Part shown: positions 26,054 through 34,167 of the stretch, one piece after another
Position numbering within the stretch: the stretch's first letter is position 1
How the letters are laid out: every line of letters begins with the position of its first letter
Source: a virus
Direction: 5' to 3' (one strand)
Length of the DNA: 41,328 bases
IMG/VR virus record: IMGVR_UViG_3300027749_000212
Coordinates: 1-41,328 of that record
The notes under the pieces: generated by a model
What the model was told of the DNA's origin: nothing
Seen by the model: only the letters and a program-made list of their open reading frames with translations
The model's database searches: none
Translations under genes and position numbers: made by a program

Positions 26054-26711
26054 CATACTACTACCAATTACTGCAAAGTGTTTTTCTTTCAAGAATAACA
26101 CTGCGTATAATTCTAATTATGATATAACGTGGTCATATTCGTGTTTAGTATCTAGTGTTTCCGCTCAATACGGATTTTGTACATATTTAACTACACTAAG
26201 CACGTCACCACTTTCTGCGCTATCTGGCCAGTACATAGGATCCAACATTCCTTATAACATAGCATCTGTAGCATTTGATACTACAGGTTTATTTGCTCTA
26301 TCTTCTGATATTAGACCAGGCGTCTCACTAGATCGAATAAAAGTTTACTCACTTGTTGTTAGAAACAGTAGTAATCAAGTAATATACAATCAAAGCTTAT
26401 CTGGTACTAATTTTAGCTTCTATAATACTCAGCAAGTAGTGAGATGTAGATTTAGCAACCCTCAACAGTTACTTGTAATCGATTATAGAAAGAGTACAGA
26501 TCCTAATTTCACTACGTTAGCATCTGTACCATTTAGCGCTTCTATCAGCAACCCATCTAACTTAAATAATGTATATGTAGGATTTTCTTTCTGTACACCT
26601 ATTTCAACAACAAACACCAGCACTGCTTCTGCGTTTGTATATAATTTTCATACAGATGGTGTAAGAAACAACACTGCAGTTGAGACGATTACATCTTTAC
26701 CTTTGACTTAA
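26037..26711 (+). CDS. Lectin-like structural protein
   Basis: 224 residues. The order of segments is reminiscent of legume (L-type) lectin sandwiches: 'YGFCTYLTTLSTSPLSAL', 'NIASVAFDTTGLFAL' (where lectins have 'AVEFDT'), 'RIKVYSLVVRNSSNQVIYNQ', 'QQLLVIDYRKSTDPNFTTLA' and 'NNVYVGFSFCTPIST', the last resembling the 'vyvGFSast' strand. There is no signal peptide, as expected for a virion protein. A carbohydrate-binding adhesin at the end of the fibre cluster is the best guess; metal-binding residues cannot be confirmed by eye. Confidence 0.6.
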   Translation: MPYPADILLPITAKCFSFKNNTAYNSNYDITWSYSCLVSSVSAQYGFCTYLTTLSTSPLSALSGQYIGSNIPYNIASVAFDTTGLFALSSDIRPGVSLDRIKVYSLVVRNSSNQVIYNQSLSGTNFSFYNTQQVVRCRFSNPQQLLVIDYRKSTDPNFTTLASVPFSASISNPSNLNNVYVGFSFCTPISTTNTSTASAFVYNFHTDGVRNNTAVETITSLPLT

Positions 26712-26722
26712 TTAAAGTACAT

Positions 26723-26730
26723 AGTAAATA
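26723..26730 (+). promoter_or_regulatory. T4-late-like promoter box
   Basis: AGTAAATA, ending 5 bases before the ATG at 26736 (spacer CGTAT). Confidence 0.5.
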
Positions 26731-26735
26731 CGTAT

Positions 26736-27623
26736 ATGAGAAAACTCACTATAGGTATGTGTACCTACGATGATTTTGATGGAGTGTATTTCACTATACA
26801 ATCTATTAGAATGTATCATAGTGAAGTTTTGGATGATATCGAATTTATTATTGTTGATAATAACCCCTTGAGTAAGCATGGTGAGAGTCTGAAACACTTT
26901 ACAACAAGCATACAAGAACCATATCAATATATACCATTTACCGATTATACATCGACAACGATAAAAAATATTGTATTTGAGAAAGCTAATACACCATATG
27001 TTTTATGTATTGATTGTCATGTATTGCTTGAAGCTGGTAGCATTAAAAAATTAATAGAGTTTTATGATAAAAATGCTGCACGTGGGTTATATCATGGTCC
27101 TTTATTATACGACAATTTAGAAGATATCAGTACTCATTTTAATTTAACATGGAGTAGTCATATGTGGGGTCAGTGGGGAACAGATTCAAGAGGCTTTGAT
27201 AGAGATAATGAACCATTTGATATACCTGCTCAAGGCTGTGGTCTGTTTACTTGTAGAAAAGCTGATTGGCTAGGCTTTAATCCTAACTTCCGTGGCTTTG
27301 GTGGTGAAGAAGGTTATATACACGAGAAATACCGTAGAAATAACAGAGAGGTTAAATGCTTACCGTTTTTAGGTTGGTGTCACCGATTTGGAAGACCTAA
27401 TGGTATACCTTATACAAATACCTATAATGATCGGTATCGCAACTATATAATTGGTGCTCTTGAGATCGGACTAGATACAGACGCAATTGAAGATGCTTTT
27501 CTAACTGTAATACCTGAAGATACACGAGAGTATATAAAAGATGAGGTAGTTCAGATTTTTGAAAAAGACGAGGTAGTTGAGATTTTTGATACACCTAAAA
27601 CGAAGTGTAATTGTAGGTCTTAA
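26736..27623 (+). CDS. Family-2-like (GT-A) glycosyltransferase
   Basis: 295 residues. N-terminal 'KLTIGMCTYDDFDGVYFTIQSI' and 'IEFIIVDNNP' are the nucleotide-binding strands of GT-A/GT2 enzymes. 'TPYVLCIDCHVLL' occupies the place of the DxD metal site, in the unusual form DCH. 'FRGFGGEEGYIHEKYRRNN' matches the acceptor-side segment of galactosyltransferase-like enzymes, and 'HRFGRP' follows. The C-terminus is an acidic repeat (DEVVQIFEKDEVVEIF) ending in CNCRS. It transfers a sugar from an activated donor; the acceptor is unknown. Its place immediately after the adhesin gene, and its own late-type box, suggest modification of virion or fibre proteins late in infection. Confidence 0.78.
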   Translation: MRKLTIGMCTYDDFDGVYFTIQSIRMYHSEVLDDIEFIIVDNNPLSKHGESLKHFTTSIQEPYQYIPFTDYTSTTIKNIVFEKANTPYVLCIDCHVLLEAGSIKKLIEFYDKNAARGLYHGPLLYDNLEDISTHFNLTWSSHMWGQWGTDSRGFDRDNEPFDIPAQGCGLFTCRKADWLGFNPNFRGFGGEEGYIHEKYRRNNREVKCLPFLGWCHRFGRPNGIPYTNTYNDRYRNYIIGALEIGLDTDAIEDAFLTVIPEDTREYIKDEVVQIFEKDEVVEIFDTPKTKCNCRS

Positions 27624-27862
27624 AGTCTTCCTAATTTTTGCTCAACTGTAAGATCGTGAAGCATTGAATGATACCGCTCGTCGATATATTTCTTAAATGC
27701 TAGTGGCTGAATCCAGTTATCATTATCTGGACTTATACCAAGAATACATGATTGTTTTGATACTTCTTCAATCCCTTCAATCAAGCAGGCCCAACGGGTG
27801 ACTTCTTGCAAGGTCATTTCATGCACTTTATTATTCTTTAGTTTAAATTGTATGTTCTTCAC
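27620..27862 (-). CDS. Small unknown protein
   Basis: 80 residues, not recognised, starting at GTG 27862; no in-frame ATG is near. N-terminal 'KNIQFKLKNNKVHEMTLQEVT' reads like a strand-strand-helix, and the C-terminus 'YHSMLHDLTVEQKLGRL' is helical. It is the last of three minus-strand genes read from 28612, 14 bases after the membrane-protein gene, and overlaps the convergent glycosyltransferase by 4 bases. Function unknown. Confidence 0.52.
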   Translation of the reverse strand: MKNIQFKLKNNKVHEMTLQEVTRWACLIEGIEEVSKQSCILGISPDNDNWIQPLAFKKYIDERYHSMLHDLTVEQKLGRL

Positions 27863-27876
27863 TATACACTATTATA

Positions 27877-28278
27877 TTACTGTTCCTTTGATTTAAGGAA
27901 GTTGTAAGCATTTTCAATGTTAAGCGGCTCTGTTACTAACACAGACTCATACGACAAATCAACTCTAAACTTACTACTGCATTTAGTACACACAAACTCG
28001 TTGTTAATACCAAAGAATACAGGAGACTTCGAAACAATATGAGTACATGGACATGCAATCTCAACGGTCTGTAGATCAAGTAGTTGTTGAGCTTCGTTAC
28101 TCTCAACTTGTTCGGTTTTAGGAGTTCTAAAGAACGCAATACCGTAAGATGCAATAAACTGTACAATAATTGTAGCAATAAACCCTTGCCAGAAGCCTAT
28201 AAAGTTCGCTAAAACGAAACCAACACCTGCGCTTATAGCAAGTACAATTGCGAGAGAGACTGTTATTAATTTAAGCAT
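27877..28278 (-). CDS. Membrane protein with C-terminal zinc-ribbon-like motif
   Basis: 133 residues from the ATG at 28278; a TTG at 28284 is a less likely start. Two hydrophobic segments lie at the N-terminus (LITVSLAIVLAISAGVGFV and GFIATIIVQFIASYGIAFF), separated by a short turn, giving a hairpin in the inner membrane. The soluble part has CPCTH and, about 20 residues later, CTKC, a Cys4 pattern like a zinc ribbon. It lies 13 bases after the gene at 28292-28612. A phage membrane protein with a metal-binding domain might act in lysis control, superinfection exclusion or host takeover; none of these is shown by sequence. Confidence 0.62.
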   Translation of the reverse strand: MLKLITVSLAIVLAISAGVGFVLANFIGFWQGFIATIIVQFIASYGIAFFRTPKTEQVESNEAQQLLDLQTVEIACPCTHIVSKSPVFFGINNEFVCTKCSSKFRVDLSYESVLVTEPLNIENAYNFLKSKEQ

Positions 28279-28291
28279 ACTCAATTGTATG

Positions 28292-28612
28292 CTATAGATT
28301 CAATTTATCAAGCTGTTCTGGGATATCCATTAAAATCTCTTTACCGATATTCTCGATTATGCTGTTGATTGCTGCTAATGCTTGTTTGTTTGCTTTAGGT
28401 TGCATTGCTGTTTTTTCAACAGCTTTACGCATATCTAAAAGTTTTTCATAGATATCGCTTAAAAGTTCCATTGAGCTATCTAATGTAAAAGGCTGTATTA
28501 ATGGAGCCTTTTGCTTTGCTTCTTCTTCTTTATAGCGGTCTATTTGAGTACCTACATCCATGTTAAGCTTTGGACTCGATGTAGTAAAAGTAGTTTTGTA
28601 TGGAGAATCCAT
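28292..28612 (-). CDS. Small helical protein under a late-type promoter
   Basis: 106 residues, not recognised. The N-terminal ~45 residues are polar; the rest is helical and likely coiled coil (SMELLSDIYEKLLDMRKAVE; ALAAINSIIENIGKEILMDI). An AATAAATA box ends 6 bases before the ATG, back to back with the box for the gene at 28645. It heads a three-gene minus-strand unit that interrupts the plus-strand virion genes. Probably a late gene; function unknown. Confidence 0.6.
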   Translation of the reverse strand: MDSPYKTTFTTSSPKLNMDVGTQIDRYKEEEAKQKAPLIQPFTLDSSMELLSDIYEKLLDMRKAVEKTAMQPKANKQALAAINSIIENIGKEILMDIPEQLDKLNL

Positions 28613-28618
28613 TATAAT

Positions 28619-28626
28619 TATTTATT
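28619..28626 (-). promoter_or_regulatory. T4-late-like promoter box (divergent pair)
   Basis: AATAAATA on the minus strand, 6 bases before the ATG at 28612. The 32-base gap between the two divergent starts holds both boxes and nothing else. Confidence 0.58.
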
Positions 28627-28631
28627 GCTAG

Positions 28632-28639
28632 ACTAAATA
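28632..28639 (+). promoter_or_regulatory. T4-late-like promoter box (divergent pair)
   Basis: ACTAAATA, ending 5 bases before the ATG at 28645 (spacer ATTGT). Confidence 0.58.
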
Positions 28640-28644
28640 ATTGT

Positions 28645-29064
28645 ATGACAAAATTTGAGAAGAGATTCTTTCACGTCTTACACGAACAAGATGCAGATAG
28701 AGAAGCTATGCTATCTACATTAGATCAGGATACTAACCCTGATGACTTTAATGTAAATACTGCTCCTCCAGCAGACTCCGCAAATACTGCTGTATCTCAA
28801 GCTATTACTGATCGAAATAATCAAATGGTTCAGCAAATAAAGGGTTGGATCTCTGAGATGGAGCAATTTCGTGATATGTTAAATGGTACAGAAAACTCAA
28901 TTCAAACAGCTCTTGCTTCCGCTGAACCTGATACAATCTTGGATAAAATGAGAAGCTCTGAGCAAAGAAAGATTGCTCGTGTTGCTACTGAGCTTGCTGC
29001 TCTTACTGAGACATTTAAAGGGTACTTATCTCAAGCCGGTGATGCTTCACTCAAGTATGTATAA
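28645..29064 (+). CDS. Helical, probably virion-associated protein
   Basis: 139 residues, not recognised by function. After 'TKFEKRFFHVLHEQDADREA' there is an Asp/Asn/Pro-rich linker, then long amphipathic helices (NQMVQQIKGWISEMEQFRDM; KIARVATELAALTETFKGYL). This pattern resembles small structural or scaffold-associated proteins of marine T4-like phages. A late-type box 5 bases upstream agrees. It converges on the primase gene with a 14-base overlap, marking the border between the late plus-strand genes and the minus-strand replication block. Confidence 0.6.
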   Translation: MTKFEKRFFHVLHEQDADREAMLSTLDQDTNPDDFNVNTAPPADSANTAVSQAITDRNNQMVQQIKGWISEMEQFRDMLNGTENSIQTALASAEPDTILDKMRSSEQRKIARVATELAALTETFKGYLSQAGDASLKYV

Positions 29065-30100
29065 GTCGCTTTATATTAGCTAATCTCAAAACACCTTCTA
29101 TACCATTATACGTATGCTTTTTTATAAAGTCGTGAGATATTTCATCGATCTTACACTTCATACAAATGTCGTTAAAGTCTTTAAATTGTCTACCAAACTT
29201 TTCTGGCCATATGAATACACTATGACCATCCTTGAGTAAAATTTCTGACTTAACGAGTGATGTATTGTCAATCCACTGGCTATCTAAAACCCAAATTTTG
29301 TTATACCATTTTAGTGTATTATCAATTTGCTGCTGTTGCTTTAAGGTAAATGTGTTTTTACCTTTGTCAGTAATACCTGCGACAGCAACACTATTTTTCG
29401 TAAAGAATGCGTTTACTGGACCTTCAAATACATAGACAGTATCGTAATCAGAACTAACTTGATTAATGTTGAATAGGGTCTTCTCAGCGTTAATCTTAGA
29501 TATATACTTTGGCCTTGTCTTTAAATCCTTTTCTAGGAAACCACGTGTCTGGTAGAACGCTATATTGTCTTTTTCATCTACGAATGGTATTACAAGTCTG
29601 TTTTTATGATTAAAATCTGCAAGAGAGATATATAGACTTGATGGTCTATTAACAGCTGTATCTAGTCGTCGTTTCTTAATTAACTCAAGACACTTCTGTA
29701 CTACCTCATTACCTTTATAGAAGTTTAGCTGTATACTATCAGACAGATTAATACTGTCTTTCGGCAAAGTACTAGACTGTACTAACTTCGGTACTTCTTC
29801 CTTATCCGTAAAGGTGATTTCTTCATAACCATAATCCTTTACTTCTTCGATAATATCGATGTTCTCACACCTTGATATCTCCTTTATCCACTTGAACGGT
29901 TTGCTAGACCAACCGCAATTGTGACAAAAAATAATATCCTTTGCAGGTATATAGAAACACCTTCTTTTCTTACCTAAAGATTTACCTTCCCTACATATAC
30001 AACAACCACCTTGATATGTATTATTATACTTGTTGTGCTTTGGTTGGTGTGTATACTGGAAGAACTTTGATACGATGTAGTCTACCGGTAGTGAGATCAT
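29051..30100 (-). CDS. 61: DNA primase, gp61-like
   Basis: 349 residues (T4 gp61 is 342). The N-terminal zinc-binding domain shows CCICREGK followed by CFYIPAKDIIFCHNCGWS, i.e. CxxC-type pairs about 30 residues apart. The TOPRIM-like core has 'YVFEGPVNAFFTKN', with the catalytic Glu, then 'AVAGITDKG' and 'IWVLDSQWID', in which the usual second acidic residue of a DxD is replaced by Gln. 'RLVIPFVDEKDNIAFYQTRGF' is the conserved segment before TOPRIM in phage primases. It makes RNA primers for lagging strands with the gp41 helicase encoded at 36970-39881. Start and the exonuclease stop overlap as ATGA, so the two are coupled. Confidence 0.88.
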   Translation of the reverse strand: MISLPVDYIVSKFFQYTHQPKHNKYNNTYQGGCCICREGKSLGKKRRCFYIPAKDIIFCHNCGWSSKPFKWIKEISRCENIDIIEEVKDYGYEEITFTDKEEVPKLVQSSTLPKDSINLSDSIQLNFYKGNEVVQKCLELIKKRRLDTAVNRPSSLYISLADFNHKNRLVIPFVDEKDNIAFYQTRGFLEKDLKTRPKYISKINAEKTLFNINQVSSDYDTVYVFEGPVNAFFTKNSVAVAGITDKGKNTFTLKQQQQIDNTLKWYNKIWVLDSQWIDNTSLVKSEILLKDGHSVFIWPEKFGRQFKDFNDICMKCKIDEISHDFIKKHTYNGIEGVLRLANIKRLIHT

Positions 30101-30966
30101 TCAAAAAGTAATCTTAGCTTATGTTTTACGAAAAACAAGTTATACCAGTTATCTTTCTTACTTAGAATATTATTCAGCTTATGATCTATACATAGCTGAA
30201 TGAAAGTATTGTAATTGGGGAGCAACGAGCTGACATCACTAAGCTGCTTGTCGAGCCATGTACGTTCAGATTCACAATTTTCATCTTTATATCTATTAAG
30301 TCTAAAGAGCTCATAATTTCGTGTATATATTTCAAGCTGCTCTTCTGTTAAGAGTATTTTATTTTCTAAAAATGCTTGGACTTTATTTTTACCGAATCTA
30401 GGGATACCTGGAACGTTATCAGACTTATCTCCTTGTAGGCACTTAATGAGTACAAATTCTTCTTTAGAGCATTTTGCTACTCCCTCAAAGTTATCAAGTG
30501 TACAATATACTTTAGAGATAGGACTATATAGAGTTACGCTCTCATTAACAAGCTGTAAAAAGTCTTTATCTACAGATACAATAACACTCTTACCCTCTAG
30601 TGTATCGCATAGATATGACACACAATCATCAGCTTCTAACTTTTCAGGATAAATAGAAGGTATACCGAGATGCACCAGAAACTCTTTAATAAGGGAATTG
30701 TTCTGATGAGGTGTAGTGTCACCTGAACGATTACCCTTATAATCACTGTAGATAGATTTGCGTTCGTTTATATGGTAATTAGGCTTTTCATCCCAACACG
30801 CATATATTCTATCTGGCTTAAACATATCAACATAACTTTTAATTGCGTTAAGAGTGAAGTAAACATGAAAGCTATTCAGTTTTTCTAAGTCATCGCCTGC
30901 AGCATTTTTAGCTGTCCAGTGAGTTCGATGGATCAAATTGTTCGCGTCTAGGATTAGATTTTTCAT
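30097..30966 (-). CDS. rnh: RNase H / 5'-3' exonuclease (FEN-like, T4 rnh type)
   Basis: 289 residues (T4 RNase H is 305). Motifs of the flap-endonuclease superfamily appear in order: LILDANNLIHR, 'ACWDEKPNYH' with 'YKGNR', LEADDCVSYL, VSVDKDFLQLV, and the helix-hairpin-helix 'GDKSDNVPGIPRFGKNK'. The acidic residues that hold two metals are all present. It removes primers from Okazaki fragments during lagging-strand repair. It sits directly before primase with a 4-base overlap and begins 59 bases inside the small upstream gene. Confidence 0.93.
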   Translation of the reverse strand: MKNLILDANNLIHRTHWTAKNAAGDDLEKLNSFHVYFTLNAIKSYVDMFKPDRIYACWDEKPNYHINERKSIYSDYKGNRSGDTTPHQNNSLIKEFLVHLGIPSIYPEKLEADDCVSYLCDTLEGKSVIVSVDKDFLQLVNESVTLYSPISKVYCTLDNFEGVAKCSKEEFVLIKCLQGDKSDNVPGIPRFGKNKVQAFLENKILLTEEQLEIYTRNYELFRLNRYKDENCESERTWLDKQLSDVSSLLPNYNTFIQLCIDHKLNNILSKKDNWYNLFFVKHKLRLLFE

Positions 30967-31210
30967 TTACTTTGTATTGATCTACAGCGGTGCTTACGAC
31001 ATATTGTGGTACTCGCTCAACAAATTTAATTATACCCTTGTTCCTTGCGTTCTCAAATACTAACTTAGAGACTTCTCTATTTTCCATTTTTGGAATAGAG
31101 AGAAACTGATACACGTCCTTATGAGTCTTTAAATATATTAAGATCTCACCAGCATATGTGCCTGTGTGCACGGCGTAGCTATCGCCGTGCACCAATCCAA
31201 TCTTAAACAT
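30908..31210 (-). CDS. Small replication-block protein, unknown
   Basis: 100 residues. Beta-rich N-terminus (FKIGLVHGDSYAVHTGTYAG), then 'YLKTHKDVYQFLSIPKMENR' and 'GIIKFVERVPQYVV', a pattern seen in small unknown proteins of T4-like cyanophages as far as I recall. The C-terminal ~20 residues are charged, overlapping the exonuclease start by 59 bases; a frame conserved over such a long overlap suggests both are translated. Two bases separate it from the gene upstream. No catalytic residues are evident. Confidence 0.6.
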   Translation of the reverse strand: MFKIGLVHGDSYAVHTGTYAGEILIYLKTHKDVYQFLSIPKMENREVSKLVFENARNKGIIKFVERVPQYVVSTAVDQYKVNEKSNPRREQFDPSNSLDS

Positions 31211-31212
31211 AA

Positions 31213-31527
31213 TTACACTTCAGGTTGTATTTGTGGGACACCCTTCTCAATTAACGCCGTTACAATAACTTCCATAGATGAAGTTTTGATAGAAAAGTTG
31301 CGAGGGAATAAACGAGATCCATCATTGAACTCAAACATCTTTTCGCTCTTATAATCTCTGTTTTCGTAGCAAGTAATGTAAATAGAAGTATTGCCTGGAT
31401 CTACTAAGATAGTCCATTTACGTGGATCAGATTCAGCGTACTTGTCATACATCTTCCATGTAGTAAATCCACAATCCTTCAATCTCTTTACAAAATACGA
31501 TAATGTAGTTATTTTATTCTTTATCAT
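31213..31527 (-). CDS. Small unknown protein coupled to the sliding clamp
   Basis: 104 residues, starting in the clamp stop codon (ATGA). N-terminal 'LSYFVKRLKDCGFTTWKMYD' is helical; then strands 'KWTILVDPGNTSIYITCYEN' and 'SEKMFEFNDGSRLFPRNFSI'. It resembles a small alpha/beta protein with no recognised catalytic motif. Coupling to gp45 suggests a replication or late-transcription accessory role, which is inference from position only. Confidence 0.6.
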   Translation of the reverse strand: MIKNKITTLSYFVKRLKDCGFTTWKMYDKYAESDPRKWTILVDPGNTSIYITCYENRDYKSEKMFEFNDGSRLFPRNFSIKTSSMEVIVTALIEKGVPQIQPEV

Positions 31528-32252
31528 TGTGTTAGTGTAGTTATTATATATTTTAATTTAGTGCTGCTATTGCAAATATCAACGATATTAACACCTACAT
31601 TTGTATTGATACCGAAATGAATAACATCATCAATACAATGCAATAGTCTCACGTTATCTAAGTTAAGAATAACAGGATCTAACTCAAAATCAACTGTACC
31701 CAATGTTAAAGAGTACATATCAGTATTGTGCTTTGATCTATCTGTTAGCTCAGCTCTCAAATCAGTCCCATCTGTAAATAAATAGACTTTGCTTGTATCT
31801 GTAGCAAACGAGCTACCTTTGATAATGCTTGTCAATACTTGCTTTGTGAACTTGAAATTTACATCACACTTAAGCTCCATTACCTTGTTTACATTAATTG
31901 ACGGCTTGCTAAGATATCCATCATCGAAAAGATGATACTTAAACTTAACACCTGAGCCCTTGTATTCAATGCTGTTGTTATTAAGAGTAAACTCAATACT
32001 TTCTGTATTGATATTATCAACTACTCTCATTAACTTGTTAATGTCCGGTATATTAAGTGTAGCATTTATAGTGCTATACACATTATTAATTTCACCGTAC
32101 AGAATAAGATTTTGATCCGGAGACGCTACCAACGAAGTGAGCGTACCATTGTCTGATACGCTCACTATAGCTGAATTATTTATTTTTGAAATAGCGTCTA
32201 AAAACCTCAACCAGTCAATCCTTGATTGTATTTTTAGCTTTTGATTTGACAT
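31524..32252 (-). CDS. 45: Sliding clamp, gp45-like
   Basis: 242 residues (T4 gp45 is 228). There are no catalytic motifs, as expected; identity rests on length, the beta-alpha clamp pattern ('WLRFLDAISKINNSAIVSVS', 'STINATLNIPDINKLMRVVD', 'VYLFTDGTDLRAELTDRS', 'VILNLDNVRLLHCI') and its place between gp32 and replication genes. It tethers the polymerase to DNA and, in T4, also activates late transcription together with gp33 and gp55. That fits the many T4-late-like boxes in this window. It begins 38 bases inside the upstream small gene and overlaps the next by ATGA. Confidence 0.78.
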   Translation of the reverse strand: MSNQKLKIQSRIDWLRFLDAISKINNSAIVSVSDNGTLTSLVASPDQNLILYGEINNVYSTINATLNIPDINKLMRVVDNINTESIEFTLNNNSIEYKGSGVKFKYHLFDDGYLSKPSINVNKVMELKCDVNFKFTKQVLTSIIKGSSFATDTSKVYLFTDGTDLRAELTDRSKHNTDMYSLTLGTVDFELDPVILNLDNVRLLHCIDDVIHFGINTNVGVNIVDICNSSTKLKYIITTLTQ

Positions 32253-32622
32253 TACTTTCTTTAAGTATAACTGCTATCTTAGTTAAATTCAAATTAATTT
32301 CCTTCAATTGTTCTAATATTTCTTCGTTACCTAAGAATGACCCAATTGGCTGATATGCAGGTGGCTCTCTAAATACGAGTTCCAACTGTGTTTCAGCTTG
32401 AGACGGTTCAACCGTCGCGGGTGGGTGATATTGAGTATTATCCTGCGCATTCGGTACAGTTGGCATTTGCATCGCCTGCGCAAAATGTTGTTGAATATTA
32501 TTACTAACAGGCTGTAAGAATTGAGACTGACCAACAATCATCTGGTCAGTTTGCTTTGCTTGAGCGTGTGTAGTGCCTAAGAACTGCAACAACGCAGATT
32601 TTTCTTGTTCGGTCATTTGCAT
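32215..32622 (-). CDS. Small Gln/Pro-rich protein between gp32 and gp45
   Basis: 135 residues, not recognised. N-terminal 'MTEQEKSALLQFLGTTHAQA' is helical; a Gln/Pro-rich, probably disordered middle follows (about 35-90), and the C-terminus is a helix ending in a Lys-rich tail (ILEQLKEINLNLTKIAVIL). Start ATG at 32622, one base after the gp32 stop; another ATG two codons later is possible. A disordered linker with terminal helices would suit an adaptor binding two partners, but this is speculation. Confidence 0.55.
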   Translation of the reverse strand: MQMTEQEKSALLQFLGTTHAQAKQTDQMIVGQSQFLQPVSNNIQQHFAQAMQMPTVPNAQDNTQYHPPATVEPSQAETQLELVFREPPAYQPIGSFLGNEEILEQLKEINLNLTKIAVILKESNVKSKAKNTIKD

Positions 32623-32623
32623 C

Positions 32624-33478
32624 TTACAAGTCCTTTAGTAGTTCATCAATATCATCATCGATAGAAGTTTCATCTACCGAAACGGGTGATATAGTATTAG
32701 TTGCAGCGGGTTGCCACGGGGCTGACTCAGTCTTGATAGCTGGTGCATCTGCGACTGCTTGGTCACTTCCGGTCTTACATAGATAATGCTCATCGAACAT
32801 CTTCTTAAGATCGTCATAAGACTTCAAGCTATAAACCTTAGTAAGATCGAATGCCTTACCATAGATTTCATTCTGTTCCGCTTCAGAAAACTTAAGCTTG
32901 CCTGAAGCAGTAAAGCGAGATGAAACATATGTAGGAAACTCACCTTGATTTTCACACTTAATCTTGAAGTTGACACCATCTGGACCCAGATCAAAGATAC
33001 GTGAACCGAATTCCTCAGCATCTTCACCCTCAATAGCTTCAAGGATGATCTTCTGAAGCTGCTTACCATAACGGAGGATTTTCACCTTACCATTATTTTC
33101 AGGATTACTTGGATCATCAATAACGTACACGTTAACAAGAAACTTGTTGACACGTTTGATAGCCTTAACCTTTTCCTTTTCATCTTCACTACCAGTACGA
33201 AGAATCTTGAATCTTTCTTCTGCAATTGGATCTCTCTCACCGAATGTCATAGGTGAAAGCGCTTGAACGTATTGACCAGTTGCAAACGAAACCCAGCCAT
33301 GATTGAAGTATTCAAAGAAAGTATTCTTTGGATCGGATGGTAGCGGTAACAGCCTTACTGTATAAGTATTACCTGGGGTTGTCTTAAGAACTTCAGTGTA
33401 GGTACTATTACCTGCAGCTTCATTCTTGTTTAGTGCATCCTTAATGGATTGAAACATCGACATATTGTATTGGCTCAT
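32624..33478 (-). CDS. 32: Single-stranded DNA-binding protein, gp32-like
   Basis: 284 residues (T4 gp32 is 301). N-terminal basic/helical segment for cooperativity, then the OB-fold core with 'GNTYTVRLLPLP', 'RVNKFLVNVYVIDDPSNPEN' and 'KVKILRYGKQL', the clearest gp32 signature. The C-terminus is acidic (SIDDDIDELLKDL), as in gp32, where it contacts other replication proteins. Between residues 60 and 90, where T4 gp32 has its His/Cys zinc site, there is no cysteine (YVQALSPMTFGERDP), so the zinc site appears lost. It follows the possible gp59-position gene by 23 bases. Confidence 0.92.
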   Translation of the reverse strand: MSQYNMSMFQSIKDALNKNEAAGNSTYTEVLKTTPGNTYTVRLLPLPSDPKNTFFEYFNHGWVSFATGQYVQALSPMTFGERDPIAEERFKILRTGSEDEKEKVKAIKRVNKFLVNVYVIDDPSNPENNGKVKILRYGKQLQKIILEAIEGEDAEEFGSRIFDLGPDGVNFKIKCENQGEFPTYVSSRFTASGKLKFSEAEQNEIYGKAFDLTKVYSLKSYDDLKKMFDEHYLCKTGSDQAVADAPAIKTESAPWQPAATNTISPVSVDETSIDDDIDELLKDL

Positions 33479-33501
33479 ATTATTTTAGTTTATTGTTTAT
33501 T

Positions 33502-34167
33502 TTATTGTATTTGTTGTTTTTTATTTTGCAATAATTTATTTTCAATTATTGTAAAAGCTTTTCGAATCACATGTTTTAATTTAGATGATTTTTGAAAATT
33601 TATTCTTGTAGTATTTAGTATATCTGTAAAATCTTTAATGATGAAGTTGAGTATATCAACCTCCACTCTATTTATATTTTGATCGCAATTTAGACCATGG
33701 ATTGTATAAAAATTAATTCTATGATCTTTCAGATGTTGTAATAGTTCGGGCACCGAGCCTGTTGTATAAGTCTTATATTCTTCAAGTGTTAGATTGTTAT
33801 CTGCGCAGAAATTATAGATAAAAGCGCAAGCCGATTTACACTCATTTATAGTAGTATCATTATCTGGATCCTGCGTTTCTTTTTGTCTCTGGTATAGAGA
33901 GAAGCATTTAATGGCTTTTACTGTAGTGTAATACTGAAGATCAAAATATTCATCAGCACCGTAATACTTATATGGTGCTATAAAATAATCGTTCATTTTT
34001 ATATGCGGATACTTATTAAAGAATGCATATAATTTCTTAATAAGAATATAAGAAGTATCATCAAACTTAGAGAAATCTTTTCTGAAAGTGAACGGTTTAT
34101 TTTGAGCTTGACGTCCAGTTGCAATAAAAGTATTGTATATTTGTTTTTCAGTTGCTGTCAATGACAT
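33502..34167 (-). CDS. Replication-block protein in the gp59 position (unconfirmed)
   Basis: 221 residues. Predominantly helical, with conserved-looking aromatic segments 'KYPHIKMNDYFIAPYKYYG' and 'YFDLQYYTTVKAIKCFSLY', a middle Cys-containing segment and a basic C-terminus (HVIRKAFTIIENKLLQNKKQ). In T4, genes 33-59-32 are consecutive; here a 96-residue gene, this 221-residue gene and gp32 are consecutive on one strand, and T4 gp59 is 217 residues. I could not see gp59 sequence motifs, so the helicase-loader assignment is only positional. Its start overlaps the upstream gene by 10 bases. Confidence 0.6.
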   Translation of the reverse strand: MSLTATEKQIYNTFIATGRQAQNKPFTFRKDFSKFDDTSYILIKKLYAFFNKYPHIKMNDYFIAPYKYYGADEYFDLQYYTTVKAIKCFSLYQRQKETQDPDNDTTINECKSACAFIYNFCADNNLTLEEYKTYTTGSVPELLQHLKDHRINFYTIHGLNCDQNINRVEVDILNFIIKDFTDILNTTRINFQKSSKLKHVIRKAFTIIENKLLQNKKQQIQ

